This document shows positions 8,739-17,549 of a DNA stretch of 64,000 bases, in pieces. Origin of the DNA: DASVTR01 sp036387475 (GTDB lineage Bacteria > Acidobacteriota > Blastocatellia > Pyrinomonadales > Pyrinomonadaceae). The notes under the pieces are model-generated. The model ran no database searches and was not told the origin of the DNA. It saw only the letters and a list, made by a program, of their open reading frames with translations. The stretch lies in the NCBI GenBank assembly GCA_036387475.1, contig DASVTR010000018.1:124001-188000 (forward strand), read 5' to 3'. The translations under genes and the position numbers were made by a program. Position 1 is the stretch's first letter, and each line of letters starts with the position of its first letter.

Positions 8739-9473
8739 ATGCAGAGCTTGAGCCACCACTTGTCCGCTGCCAAAAAAGAGCCGCTCGATTTAGCGCTCGA
8801 AGTTTCGCGGCTTGAGAGCAGCCTCGTTGAGCGCCGTGCAGAATTGACCCTTCTGCAGGAAGAATTCCGTCAGTTCAAATCGCTCTATACGCAAACCATC
8901 GGCAGTCGTCTGGCCGAGTTAGCGGAAGTCGAGCTTGCCATCAGGGAAGCGGAAAGCCGTCGGCTCGGCATCGAAGACGACGCGGAAACGAAAGAAGCTG
9001 GAGAGCCAAAAGCAAGTGACGATGCGGCTCAAGCTACGCCGTCATCGCAGATTGGCAAGAGCCTGCGCGGATTGTTTTGGGCCGTGGCTAAAATGTTTCA
9101 CCCGGACATGGCAACGGACGAGCAGGAAGCGCGACGCCGCCACGTCGTGATGGCCGAAGCGAGCCGTGCTTATCGCGAAGGCGATGTCGAAAGCCTGCAC
9201 ACGCTGCTCGGCGATGAAGAGTTGCAATTCTTTTGTACAGCGGCGCAAGGGCTGGACGACCCCACTGATCTCGCCAGCCGTCTTATCACGCTCAAAGAGG
9301 ATTTACGCACCGTCGAGTTTGGTATCAAGCGAATCAGGCAGGATGGCTTGTACCAACTCAAGCAAAGAATTGACGAGGAAGCCAAGCTCGGCAGAGACGC
9401 GCTGGCAGAGCAGGCCGAACGCATCGACCGGCAGATAGTGAAGGCACGCTACAGGCTCGAACATCTTTCCTGA
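8739..9473 (+). CDS. Coiled-coil protein with J-domain-like segment
   Basis: About 244 aa from ATG at 8739 (an in-frame TTG at 8721 is possible; neither has a clear ribosome site). The N-terminal 70 residues and the C-terminal 60 are charged, heptad-like helices. Between them LFWAVAKMFHPDMATDEQEARRRHVVMAEASRAY resembles helices II-III of a J domain, with the HPD tripeptide at about residues 121-123. J domains stimulate DnaK-type Hsp70 ATPases (family knowledge). It precedes folA. The client and role are unknown. Confidence 0.6.
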   Translation: MQSLSHHLSAAKKEPLDLALEVSRLESSLVERRAELTLLQEEFRQFKSLYTQTIGSRLAELAEVELAIREAESRRLGIEDDAETKEAGEPKASDDAAQATPSSQIGKSLRGLFWAVAKMFHPDMATDEQEARRRHVVMAEASRAYREGDVESLHTLLGDEELQFFCTAAQGLDDPTDLASRLITLKEDLRTVEFGIKRIRQDGLYQLKQRIDEEAKLGRDALAEQAERIDRQIVKARYRLEHLS

Positions 9474-9537
9474 CGCTGCTCGAATTCCAGCAGCGCAATC
9501 TGATTCCTGCGCGGTTCAAAGGAAACAATAAACGAAG

Positions 9538-10050
9538 ATGGCAATTATCGGAATCGTGGCTGTTGCCAGAAACGGTGCTATCGGACGGGGCGGACAATTG
9601 CCCTGGCATTATTCCTCTGACCTGAAATTTTTCCGGCAACAGACGACAGGCCATGCCTGCCTGATGGGCCACAAAACGTGGCTCACATTGAAAAAGCCCT
9701 TGCCCGGACGGCTCAACCTGGTGCTGAGCCGCCGCTCGGAAATCGCATCGCAGCCCTCCCTGCTCGTCCTGCGGGACAAGCTCGAAGTCCTTTCTTTACT
9801 GCCCTTTCTCTCCTGCAACCTGTTTGTAATCGGCGGCAGGCAGATTTACGAAACCTTTCAAGCGGAGATTAACCGCTGGATTGTCACGGAGATTCCGCTC
9901 ACAATCGAGGGCGCAGACACATTTATGCCCGCTGGCTTTCTCGACGGATTCGCTTCAACTCAGGCTCTAATGCTCGACGAAGGGCTGATGGTGAGATTTT
10001 ACGAGCGCGTTCAACACCTCCCTCTTGAAGCCGACAGCGTAGAACTATAG
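9538..10050 (+). CDS. folA: Dihydrofolate reductase
   Basis: 170 aa, the usual DHFR length. MAIIGIVAVARNGAIGRGGQLPW, SSDLKFFRQQT with the active-site Asp, CLMGHKTW and LFVIGGRQIYETF match the NADPH-dependent reductase that regenerates tetrahydrofolate. AAGGAAA lies upstream of the ATG. It is in the same direction as rimP-nusA-infB, and folC lies further along the strand. The canonical Asn before LPW is Gly here (RGGQLPW), a minor deviation. Confidence 0.92.
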   Translation: MAIIGIVAVARNGAIGRGGQLPWHYSSDLKFFRQQTTGHACLMGHKTWLTLKKPLPGRLNLVLSRRSEIASQPSLLVLRDKLEVLSLLPFLSCNLFVIGGRQIYETFQAEINRWIVTEIPLTIEGADTFMPAGFLDGFASTQALMLDEGLMVRFYERVQHLPLEADSVEL

Positions 10051-10191
10051 CGGCTTCTGCGGTTGCTTCTCCCCCCTCCTTTCCGTATAATTCTTCGCTT
10101 GCTCGGAGCGCGGCGGTTTCATCCGGTGGGTTCGCGCCCACTTTTTCTTTTGCTGCGAGAGCGAATTTACGAGCGAAGGGAGTGGGCCGGG

Positions 10192-10707
10192 ATGAGTGCG
10201 GATTCTCCGATTGCCGAGCGGGTACAATTGATTGCCGAGCGCGTTTGCATTGAGTACGGACTCGAACTGGTTCACGCGGAGGTCGCCGGGCCGGAAGGCA
10301 AGCCCATTCTGCGTATCTTTATTGATAAGCCGGAAGGCGTGACCCACGAGCATTGCTCAGAGGTCAGCCATCACTTGGGCACACTGCTCGACGTGGAGGA
10401 TTTCATCCACACGCCTTACACGCTGGAGGTTTCGTCGCCGGGCCTGGAACGAGGGCTTTACAAGCGTGCGGATTACGAGCGTTTCGCGGGCAGGCTTGCG
10501 AAGCTCAGGGCGAACCGGGCGATTAACGGCCAGCGCAACTTTCGCGGGCGCATCATCGGCCTTGAAGGCGACGACGTTGTTTTTGAAGATAAGACCAGCG
10601 GGCGCGTGCTCATTCCGCTCGAAGCAGTCGCCAAAGCCAATCTTGAATTGGACGTTGAAGAAGAATTTCGCCGCGCTAAGGAGCGCGAACAGGCTGCCGG
10701 TAAATAA
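10192..10707 (+). CDS. rimP: Ribosome maturation factor RimP
   Basis: 171 aa from ATG at 10192, preceded by GAAGGGAG. The frame extends upstream but those residues are not RimP-like. The sequence has the RimP pattern: AERVCIEYGLELVHAEVAGPEGKPILRIFID, VSHHLGTLLD, TLEVSSPGLERGL and a C-terminal SH3-like half. RimP assists 30S subunit assembly. It sits in the classic rimP-nusA-infB-rbfA order; there is no ylxR between nusA and infB. Confidence 0.92.
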   Translation: MSADSPIAERVQLIAERVCIEYGLELVHAEVAGPEGKPILRIFIDKPEGVTHEHCSEVSHHLGTLLDVEDFIHTPYTLEVSSPGLERGLYKRADYERFAGRLAKLRANRAINGQRNFRGRIIGLEGDDVVFEDKTSGRVLIPLEAVAKANLELDVEEEFRRAKEREQAAGK

Positions 10708-10774
10708 AGCAGCCAAACTTACAACTGAATATGCACCAGGTCACAAGTCATTCGTCAATTAGCCTCTGAACGGC

Positions 10775-10810
10775 TACTGACCACTGACCACTGACCACTG
10801 ACTACTGATT
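10775..10810. repeat. Single-arm tandem word repeat (element E1)
   Basis: A CTGACCA heptamer is repeated about four times immediately before the nusA ATG. It is the same word, on the same strand sense, as the 3' arm of the four-helix-bundle element near 41.3 kb. The matching 5' arm is absent or degraded, so this looks like a half element. It occupies the place where a nusA Shine-Dalgarno site would be expected. Confidence 0.7.
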
Positions 10811-12826
10811 ATGAGTACATCCATCGCGCAGAACATCGACACCCTCTGCCAGGAAAAAGGGATTGATCGCGAGCTTGTCATCGAAGCGATGAAGGAGGCC
10901 GTGCGCGCGGCTGCCAAAAAGCAGTTCAAATCCGGCGAAGACATACAGGTTGACTGGAACGCCGAAACCGGCATTGAGCTTTCGGCGACGAAGGTGGTCG
11001 TTGACGAAGTGACCAACCCGGCGACCGAATTATCGCTCGACGAAGCTAAAGAGATGGCTGGCGATGAGGTGGAAATAGGAGACGCGCTGCTACTGCCGCT
11101 GCCGATGGAAGAACTAGGCCGCATCGCCGCGCAGACCGCCAAGCAGATTCTCTTTCAGAAAGTGCGCGACGCCGAGCGCTCTAACATCTACGACCAGTAC
11201 ATAGACAAGATTGGCGATCTCGTTAACGGCTTCGTCAAACGCTTTGAGCGTGGCAACATCATCGTTGACCTCGGAAACCTCGAAGCCATTCTGCCCCGCT
11301 CGCAGCAATCGCGCGGCGAACAGTGGAATCAGGGCGAGCGCATCCGCGTCGTCATCAACAACGTCTCGAAGGAATCGAAAGGCCCGCAGGTTGAAGTCTC
11401 GCGCACCAGCCCGGAACTACTGCGTCGTCTCTTCGAGATGGAAGTGCCGGAGATTTACGACGAGACTGTGGTTATCAAATCGGCTGTGCGTGAGCCGGGC
11501 GAGCGCGCCAAGATTGCTGTCACAAGTAACGAGCGCGACGTTGACCCCGTGGGCGCTTGCGTCGGCATGAAGGGTTCGCGCGTGCAGGCTATTATCCGCG
11601 AGCTTCGCGGCGAGAAAATAGACATCATAGAATGGTCGGACGAGCCTTCGGTCTTTGCCGCTAATGCCTTGTCGCCAGCCAAAGTTAACCAGGTACGAAT
11701 CACTGACATCGAAAATCGGCAGATGGAAGTGATCGTCAACGAAGACCAGTTATCACTAGCCATCGGCAAGCGCGGGCAGAACGTGCGGCTGGCGACGAAG
11801 CTCGTCGGCTGGAACATAGACATTCGCAGCGAAGAGGAACTTAAGAAAGAGGTCGCGTTGCAGATGGGCGCGCTCATCGCTTCGGGCGGCGCAGTGCCGC
11901 TCTCCGCGATTGAAGGCGTCACGGCGCAGCAGGCAGATTCCCTCGCAGAGCACGGCATCAACGATATTGATGCGCTTGCGTCAACCTCCGTCGACGACCT
12001 CGTTGATTATCTGGACGTGAGCCTGGACGAGGCCGAGGCGATGCTCGGAGCAGCGCAGGCTGTGATTGCCGCGCGTGATGCCAGCAAGCAGGAGGCTGAA
12101 GCAGCCACAGGCGGCGAAACTGCCGAAGGCGAAGCTACTGAAGGCGAAGCCATCGAAGCCGAAGCCGCGACAGATGAAACGGCTGCGACTGAAACTGCTC
12201 CGGCAGAAGAGGGCGCAGCAGATGAGCCGGTTGAAGCGAGCGAGGCTGTAGGCGACCGAGAGATGACGGACGACGAGCAGGCTGCTGTTGCTGATGCGAC
12301 AGACGAAGATGTCGCTGACCAAGAGACGAGCGCTCCGGTCGAGCAACACGCATTCTCTGCGGAGTTGGACGAGAGTGTTAATGCAGGTGAAGTCGAGCCG
12401 TCCGATGAGATGATTGCAGATGGCTATGACGAAGCCGTCCGCGATGGGACGCCCTTTACGGCTGAGGCCGATATTCTCGCGGAAGATTCCGCAGACCCTG
12501 TTGCCGTGACCGAAGCCGACCCCATCTCTGAGGAAGAGCTTCGCTTGCAGGATGCCGGACGCGATTTGCGCCCGGACACTATTACACCCGCGCCGGATAT
12601 TACGTCAACGGGCGCGGCGATGATTGAGGCCGCAGGTCGCGTCGGCGAAGGCGAGCCGCCCGTCGAAGAAGAGTCAGGTTTTTCACCGCAGGCAGATTTC
12701 GCTTCGGAGGCCTCTGCTCCCGAAGTTGCGTCCGCTCCCGTGCCGCAAGTTAGTGAAGAAGCCGCGCCGGACGAGAGCACAGAAGACGAGAAGCAAACCG
12801 ATGCTTCACGAGATGCGGCACAGTAA
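10811..12826 (+). CDS. nusA: Transcription termination/antitermination protein NusA with long acidic tail
   Basis: 671 aa against about 500 in E. coli. Order: N-terminal RNA-polymerase-binding domain, S1 domain (IGDLVNGFVKRFERGNIIVDLG), KH1 (VGMKGSRVQAII), KH2 (LAIGKRGQNVRLA) and a helix-hairpin-helix-like segment (LSAIEGVTAQQADSLAEHGI). From about residue 425 to the end the protein is a low-complexity Glu/Ala/Asp-rich tail of nearly 250 residues. NusA modulates pausing, termination and antitermination. No Shine-Dalgarno is evident because a tandem repeat abuts the ATG. Confidence 0.93.
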   Translation: MSTSIAQNIDTLCQEKGIDRELVIEAMKEAVRAAAKKQFKSGEDIQVDWNAETGIELSATKVVVDEVTNPATELSLDEAKEMAGDEVEIGDALLLPLPMEELGRIAAQTAKQILFQKVRDAERSNIYDQYIDKIGDLVNGFVKRFERGNIIVDLGNLEAILPRSQQSRGEQWNQGERIRVVINNVSKESKGPQVEVSRTSPELLRRLFEMEVPEIYDETVVIKSAVREPGERAKIAVTSNERDVDPVGACVGMKGSRVQAIIRELRGEKIDIIEWSDEPSVFAANALSPAKVNQVRITDIENRQMEVIVNEDQLSLAIGKRGQNVRLATKLVGWNIDIRSEEELKKEVALQMGALIASGGAVPLSAIEGVTAQQADSLAEHGINDIDALASTSVDDLVDYLDVSLDEAEAMLGAAQAVIAARDASKQEAEAATGGETAEGEATEGEAIEAEAATDETAATETAPAEEGAADEPVEASEAVGDREMTDDEQAAVADATDEDVADQETSAPVEQHAFSAELDESVNAGEVEPSDEMIADGYDEAVRDGTPFTAEADILAEDSADPVAVTEADPISEEELRLQDAGRDLRPDTITPAPDITSTGAAMIEAAGRVGEGEPPVEEESGFSPQADFASEASAPEVASAPVPQVSEEAAPDESTEDEKQTDASRDAAQ

Positions 12827-12833
12827 TCATGGC

Positions 12834-12942
12834 GGGCGCGCACGCCTTCCGGTGTGCGCGTCACGCTTCTCGCCCAGACAGCCTCTTTCGCACTGTCGCT
12901 CCTGAAAGGGAAGCGCCTTCTTGAAAGGGTTGACGGGGCGAG
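12834..12942 (+). other. nusA-infB intergenic hairpins
   Basis: The 178-bp nusA-infB gap contains a GC-rich hairpin near 12836-12860 (CGCGCAC pairing with GTGTGCG) and a second weaker pairing of AAAGGGTT near 12925 with AACCCTTT near 12955. Neither is followed by a T-tract. They could be attenuation or processing structures between the two factor genes; this is weak evidence. Confidence 0.35.
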
Positions 12943-13004
12943 TGTTCCCAAAACCCTTTTGAAGCGCACGACGCCGTTTTACCAAAGCGTCGAAGAAGGA
13001 GTGC

Positions 13005-15863
13005 ATGACCGTTACCTCCAAAGTTCGTCTGTACGATTTAGCCAAAGACCTGAAGCTCGATACGAAGCGCCTCATCGAAGAGGTGCGTCGCGAGGGCGTG
13101 GATGTGAGTGTGCCCTCCAACTCGATTTCCAGGGAGTTGGCGGACAAGATTCGCAACAAGTATTTCCCGAAGAAAGAACAGACGGCCCCGCGCATGGTCA
13201 AGGTCGTCAAGAAGGCCGTCCGCGCTGTTCCCGAAGAAGAAGCTCCGACGACAATCGAGCCGCCGTTGGCAGAGGCAGCTTCCGCGCCGCAGGCCGCAGC
13301 GACGCCTGAGCTTCCGCAAGAGACGACGACTGACGTGACCAAGACGGCGCGCCCCCTGACAGCGCCGCGCGTCGTCAAGAAACTGACGCCAGCCGTGCGC
13401 GCAGAGCATCCGTCAGCCGCCGCTACGGGTGTGGCTCAGGCCGAACAGGAAATAACGGAAACGGACGACGCGACTTCACAGCAACCCTCAATCGAGGCAC
13501 AGCCCGCACAGGCGACGAGCGAAGCGCCGGAGATGTTGGCCGAGCAGGCACAGATGCAGCAGCCAACCGTCTCGCCTCTTCTGACGCCGGAGCCGGAGCT
13601 TTCCACTACGGCACAGCCCGCTCAATCAAGACAGGTCACGAAGGTGTTGCGCCCGACGAGCGAGGCGCTTAGATCGGGAGTTATTGGCCCAGGAGGCCGC
13701 GCTCCCGTTCCGCTCACGCCGCCGCCCAGCCCGCGCGAGCGCTTTGAACGGCAGGAACGCGCCGGTCGAGGCGGCGCAGAACAACGACCGGAGCAGCGGC
13801 CCGACCCACGCGCGGCGCGCCCCGCTTACCCACGCGTGGATCGCGGCGGGACGCCGGGCGAAACGGCTACGCCGCAGACCGTTTACACGCCGCCGCCGAG
13901 TGATCGCAAGAAGGGACGCTCTCGCGGCCAGTTGCGCGGCGGGCACAAGACCGACGATAGAAGAGGGCGCTTTGAGGATAGAGATTTTATCCGTCCGCCG
14001 AAGGCGCTCTCCTTAGAAGACCGCATCGCTGGTCGTCTGGACGTGACGACCGCCACGAGCGGCGAACTCAAGCCCGTACGCATTGTCGAAGGCTCAACCG
14101 TCAAGGAGTTTGCCGAAAAGCTCGGCATCAAGCCCAAAGACATCGTTACACTGCTCTTGCAGCGCGGCGTCTTCGCCACCATCAACCAGCCTTTGAACGA
14201 CGACGTGGCTGCCGACCTGGGCCGTCGCTTCGGTTATCAGGTGACCTTCGTGCCGTTTGAAGAGATGGTCGCTGAAGAAGAGTTTGAAGAGTTGATTGCG
14301 ACCGACGCGGACGACGTGGAACTCCCGCGCGCACCCGTCGTCACAGTGATGGGCCACGTTGACCACGGCAAGACCAGCTTGCTCGACGGTATCCGCACGA
14401 CTGACGTTGCGGCGGGCGAAGCCGGAGGCATCACGCAGCACATCGGCGCTTACAGCGTGCAGGTGCAAAGTCCTGATAACCCTGCGGAGACGCGCCGGGT
14501 CGTCTTTCTGGACACGCCGGGCCACGAAGCCTTCACGATGATGCGCGCGCGCGGAGCGAAGGCAACGGATGTTGTCGTCCTCGTTGTCGCGGCTGACGAT
14601 GGTGTGATGCCGCAGACCATCGAAGCCATCGAGCACTCGCGTGCAGCGGGTGTTCCCATTATCGTCGCCATCAACAAGATTGACCGCCCCGATGCCAACC
14701 CCGACCGAGTTAAGCAGGAGTTGGCGAATCAGGGCTTGCAGCCCGTCGAGTGGGGTGGCGAGACGGAGATGGTGCAGGTTTCGGCCAAGAAGCGCGAGAA
14801 TCTGGAAACGCTGTTGGAAACCATCCTGCTGACGACTGACATTCTCGAATTAAAGGCCAGCCCGACGCGCTTAGCCTCCGGCGTCGTGCTCGAAGCCAAG
14901 CTTGACCGAGGGCGCGGCGCTGTGGCAACCGTGCTCGTGCAGCAGGGCACGCTGCGCGTCGGTGACCCTTTCATCGTCGGACAGATTTTCGGTAAGGTGC
15001 GCGCCATGTTCGACGACCGTGGACAGGCCATTACGGAAGCAGGCCCGGCCACGCCCGTCGAGGTGTTAGGGCTTCAGGGCGTGCCGCAGGCTGGCGAATC
15101 CTTCCAGGTCGTCGCAGACATTACGCGCGCCCAGCAGATTTCTCATCATCGCCAGATGCTGACCCGCCAGAACACGCTGCTGCAAACCACCAAGCGCGGT
15201 ATCGAAGCGCTCGGACAGACGGAGATCAAGGAACTGCTCGTCATCATCAAGGCGGACGTGCAGGGTTCTGTCGAAGTCTTAAAGAGCACATTGCAGAAGC
15301 TTTCGACCAATCAGGTCAAGGTGAAGGTCATACGCTCCGGGGTCGGAGCAATCACGGAGTCGGATGTGCTGCTGGCTTCGGCGACACAGGCCGGGGCTTC
15401 GCAGACGGCTGTCGTCATCATAGGCTTTAACGTGAGGCCCGAAGTTCGCGCCGCCGAGCTAGCCAAGCAAGAGGGCGTTGACGTGCGACTGCACTCGATT
15501 ATTTACAAGGTCGAGGAAGAGATTCGCGCGGCGATGATCGGGATGCTGGAAGCGATTGAGAAGGAGCGCATCCTGGGCAAGGCGGAAGTCCGCGAGGTCT
15601 TCCGCGTGCCGAAGGCGGGCGTCATCGCAGGCTGCATGGTGATTGACGGCACGGTGCGCCGCAATGCACGTGCGCGCTTAATACGCGACGGCATCGTCTC
15701 ATGGGAAGGCGGCATCAGCAGCCTCAGGCGTTTCAAGGACGACGCTTCGGAAGTCCGCGAGGGCTTCGAGTGCGGCATCGGCCTTGAAAACTACAACGAC
15801 ATCAAGGTCGGCGACCAAATCGAGGCGTACATCGTCGAGAAGGTCGCGGCAACGGAACTATAA
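13005..15863 (+). CDS. infB: Translation initiation factor IF-2
   Basis: 952 aa. The IF2_N module (VRLYDLAKDLKLDTKRLIEE) is at the start. A Pro/Ala/Gln/Arg-rich low-complexity linker of about 280 residues follows, then a second IF2_N-like segment (VKEFAEKLGIKPKDIVTLLL) and the GTPase with G1 GHVDHGKT at about 450-457, DTPGH at about 503 and NKID at about 557. Domains II-IV follow. IF-2 delivers initiator tRNA to the 30S subunit. GAAGGAG lies 5-6 nt before the ATG. Confidence 0.96.
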   Translation: MTVTSKVRLYDLAKDLKLDTKRLIEEVRREGVDVSVPSNSISRELADKIRNKYFPKKEQTAPRMVKVVKKAVRAVPEEEAPTTIEPPLAEAASAPQAAATPELPQETTTDVTKTARPLTAPRVVKKLTPAVRAEHPSAAATGVAQAEQEITETDDATSQQPSIEAQPAQATSEAPEMLAEQAQMQQPTVSPLLTPEPELSTTAQPAQSRQVTKVLRPTSEALRSGVIGPGGRAPVPLTPPPSPRERFERQERAGRGGAEQRPEQRPDPRAARPAYPRVDRGGTPGETATPQTVYTPPPSDRKKGRSRGQLRGGHKTDDRRGRFEDRDFIRPPKALSLEDRIAGRLDVTTATSGELKPVRIVEGSTVKEFAEKLGIKPKDIVTLLLQRGVFATINQPLNDDVAADLGRRFGYQVTFVPFEEMVAEEEFEELIATDADDVELPRAPVVTVMGHVDHGKTSLLDGIRTTDVAAGEAGGITQHIGAYSVQVQSPDNPAETRRVVFLDTPGHEAFTMMRARGAKATDVVVLVVAADDGVMPQTIEAIEHSRAAGVPIIVAINKIDRPDANPDRVKQELANQGLQPVEWGGETEMVQVSAKKRENLETLLETILLTTDILELKASPTRLASGVVLEAKLDRGRGAVATVLVQQGTLRVGDPFIVGQIFGKVRAMFDDRGQAITEAGPATPVEVLGLQGVPQAGESFQVVADITRAQQISHHRQMLTRQNTLLQTTKRGIEALGQTEIKELLVIIKADVQGSVEVLKSTLQKLSTNQVKVKVIRSGVGAITESDVLLASATQAGASQTAVVIIGFNVRPEVRAAELAKQEGVDVRLHSIIYKVEEEIRAAMIGMLEAIEKERILGKAEVREVFRVPKAGVIAGCMVIDGTVRRNARARLIRDGIVSWEGGISSLRRFKDDASEVREGFECGIGLENYNDIKVGDQIEAYIVEKVAATEL

Positions 15864-15943
15864 TGCAGAGGTCAGAAGCCAGAGGTTAGAGGTCAGTCAA
15901 AGACTTCTACCGACCTCTGACCTCTGACCTCTAACCTCTGTGT
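15864..15943. repeat. Variable-arm stem-loop element (E2)
   Basis: It lies between infB and rbfA. The 5' arm (about 15865-15898) and 3' arm (about 15912-15943) are imperfect inverted copies built from the words AGAGGTCAG and AGAGGTTAG. The loop is about 14 nt and lacks the CTGCTTTTA core seen in other copies. It replaces an ordinary spacer and ends 1-2 bases before the rbfA ATG. Confidence 0.8.
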
Positions 15944-15944
15944 T

Positions 15945-16343
15945 ATGCGAAGGCCGGAAAGAGTTGCCGACATGCTGCGCGAGGAGATAGCGCAGATTGT
16001 TGGCTATGAATTGGAAGACCCGCGTTTGACGATGGTGACGGTGACGGACGTGCGCGTCTCCGATAACCTGCGAGACGCGCGCGTCTACGTGACAATCGTG
16101 GGCGATGAAGCCGAACATCAGTCGGCGATGGCCGCGCTTCGGCACGCCGCGCCTTACGTGCGCAAGCAACTGGGCTTTGCGCTCAGTTTGCGCCATACGC
16201 CCGAAATCCACTTCGTCCGCGATACGGTCGAAGAACAGGGCCAGCGCGTTGACCAGCTTTTAGAAGAGATCAAGCAGGGAGGGGCCGAACACGCTCCGAT
16301 TCAAGAGTCCCCCGACGAAGAAAGGATGAACGATGAACGATGA
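15945..16343 (+). CDS. rbfA: Ribosome-binding factor A
   Basis: 132 aa. RRPERVADMLREEIAQIVGYELEDPRLTMVTVTDVRVSDNLRDARVYV is the RbfA KH-like fold, which binds immature 30S subunits during 16S 5' processing. The last residues, ERMNDER, are encoded by the 5' arm of an adjacent stem-loop element rather than by conserved RbfA sequence. The same heptapeptide ends an unrelated membrane protein at 27727. The start abuts element E2. Confidence 0.93.
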   Translation: MRRPERVADMLREEIAQIVGYELEDPRLTMVTVTDVRVSDNLRDARVYVTIVGDEAEHQSAMAALRHAAPYVRKQLGFALSLRHTPEIHFVRDTVEEQGQRVDQLLEEIKQGGAEHAPIQESPDEERMNDER

Positions 16344-16410
16344 GCGATGAATGATGAATGAAAGGCAATCTGCTTTTACTTCATCGTTCATCGCTCATCG
16401 TTCATCGTTT
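16324..16410. repeat. Variable-arm stem-loop element (E3), core AAAGGCAATCTGCTTTTA
   Basis: The 5' arm (16324-16360) repeats GATGAACGATGA-type words and supplies the end and stop codon of rbfA. The core is 16361-16378. The 3' arm (about 16380-16409) is the inverted repeat (TTCATCGTTCATCG words). The core 12-mer AAAGGCAATCTG (16361-16372) occurs exactly, in reverse complement, at 40877-40888 inside the element carrying the four-helix-bundle gene. Confidence 0.85.
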
Positions 16411-16418
16411 TGAAAACT

Positions 16419-17447
16419 ATGCTTAGTCAAGTTGTCGAGTTGATCGAGTCGAAGCGACGCTTTGCGATTACCTCGCACATTCGCCCCGACGGCGACGGTT
16501 TGGGTTCGTCGCTCGGCCTCTACTGGGTTTTACGCGCGCTGGACAAAGAGGCCGAAGTCATCATTCACGACCCCGTTCCGCAGTCTTATCTGAAGCTACC
16601 CGGCGCAAGCGAAGTGCGCGTCACGGAGGTCATCGACCGTCCTTACGATGCCGTCTTCGTCATCGAATGCTCTGACATCACGCGTCCCGGCATTAAGGAT
16701 TTGGACAAGCAATTTGTCGTCAACATAGACCATCACTCGACGAGCGCCATGTTTGGCACAATCAACTGGATTGACGCTACGGCTTCGGCGGTCGGCGAAA
16801 TGATTTACAATCTATGCAAAGCGACAGGGGTGCGCGTGACCAAAGAGATAGCCGAATGCGTCTATACCGCGCTCATCACCGACACAGGCTCATTTCATTA
16901 CTCGAACACGACCGAGCGCACGTTTAAGGTGGCATCCGAGTTGGTGCGCGCCGGAGTCAAGCCTGCGAAGATAGCGCAGGCTGTCTTCTCCAGCTACCCT
17001 TGGCGCAAGATTGAGTTGCTTGGCAAGGTGCTCGCCACCGTGCGGCGTGATGCAACGGGCCGTATCGCATGGATGCGCCAGACGCTTGAGATGCAAAACG
17101 GAACGGGCGCACACGAAGAGGACGGCGACGGATTTGTTAATTACCCGCTGACCGTCTCAGAGGTTGAAGCCGTCGCGCTTCTGAAAGAGACCGCGCCTGG
17201 AATCTACCGCACCAGCCTGCGCTCGAAGGGCGACATTAACGTGGCGCGCGTCGCAGAAAAATTCGGCGGCGGCGGCCATCGCAACGCCGCCGGATGCACG
17301 CTCACAGGCGACTGGGACGAAGCCGAGCGAACAATCGTTAGCCTCTTGCAGGAGGCCATCGAGCACCGCAGCAACGGCCACCGCGACACCGTTAAAGCAG
17401 CGCTCGCCGAGCACGATTCCAGAGCGGAAACCGAAGAAGCAGCGTAA
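16419..17447 (+). CDS. DHH/DHHA1 phosphoesterase (NrnA-like nanoRNase/pAp phosphatase)
   Basis: 342 aa from ATG at 16419 (TTG at 16410 is in frame). The DHH domain has HIRPDGDGLGSSLGL and NIDHHSTSAMFG; the DHHA1 end has GGGGHRNAAG. NrnA-type enzymes degrade short RNA oligomers and/or dephosphorylate pAp; this gene commonly follows rbfA in bacteria. A Glu-rich tail after about residue 320 is not part of the fold. Confidence 0.88.
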   Translation: MLSQVVELIESKRRFAITSHIRPDGDGLGSSLGLYWVLRALDKEAEVIIHDPVPQSYLKLPGASEVRVTEVIDRPYDAVFVIECSDITRPGIKDLDKQFVVNIDHHSTSAMFGTINWIDATASAVGEMIYNLCKATGVRVTKEIAECVYTALITDTGSFHYSNTTERTFKVASELVRAGVKPAKIAQAVFSSYPWRKIELLGKVLATVRRDATGRIAWMRQTLEMQNGTGAHEEDGDGFVNYPLTVSEVEAVALLKETAPGIYRTSLRSKGDINVARVAEKFGGGGHRNAAGCTLTGDWDEAERTIVSLLQEAIEHRSNGHRDTVKAALAEHDSRAETEEAA

Positions 17448-17546
17448 AAGCAGAAGTCAGAATCCAGAATTCAGAAGAAAAGAAAATCAGAAAGATGTGG
17501 TTGCCGCCGATTATTCTGGCTTCTGAATTCTGACTCCTGTAGTTGA
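17448..17546. repeat. Variable-arm stem-loop element (E4), CAGAATTC type
   Basis: The 5' arm is about 17451-17477 and the 3' arm about 17513-17539, made of CAGAATTC/TCAGAAG words. The interior holds GTTGCCGCCGATTATTCT (17500-17517), whose exact reverse complement is the core of the E6 element (19295-19312). Both copies end in GTAGTTGAG just before the next start codon (cobO-like here, folC there). This is a second case of a shared core in opposite orientation. Confidence 0.8.
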
Positions 17547-17549
17547 GCT

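Noticed and set aside
10775..10810. Possible CRISPR-like or minisatellite array
   Set aside because: Only about four 7-bp units with no spacers; it matches the arm word of the stem-loop family instead.
17448..17546. Cobalamin riboswitch before the corrinoid adenosyltransferase
   Set aside because: The spacer is a stem-loop element without the B12-box or conserved core.
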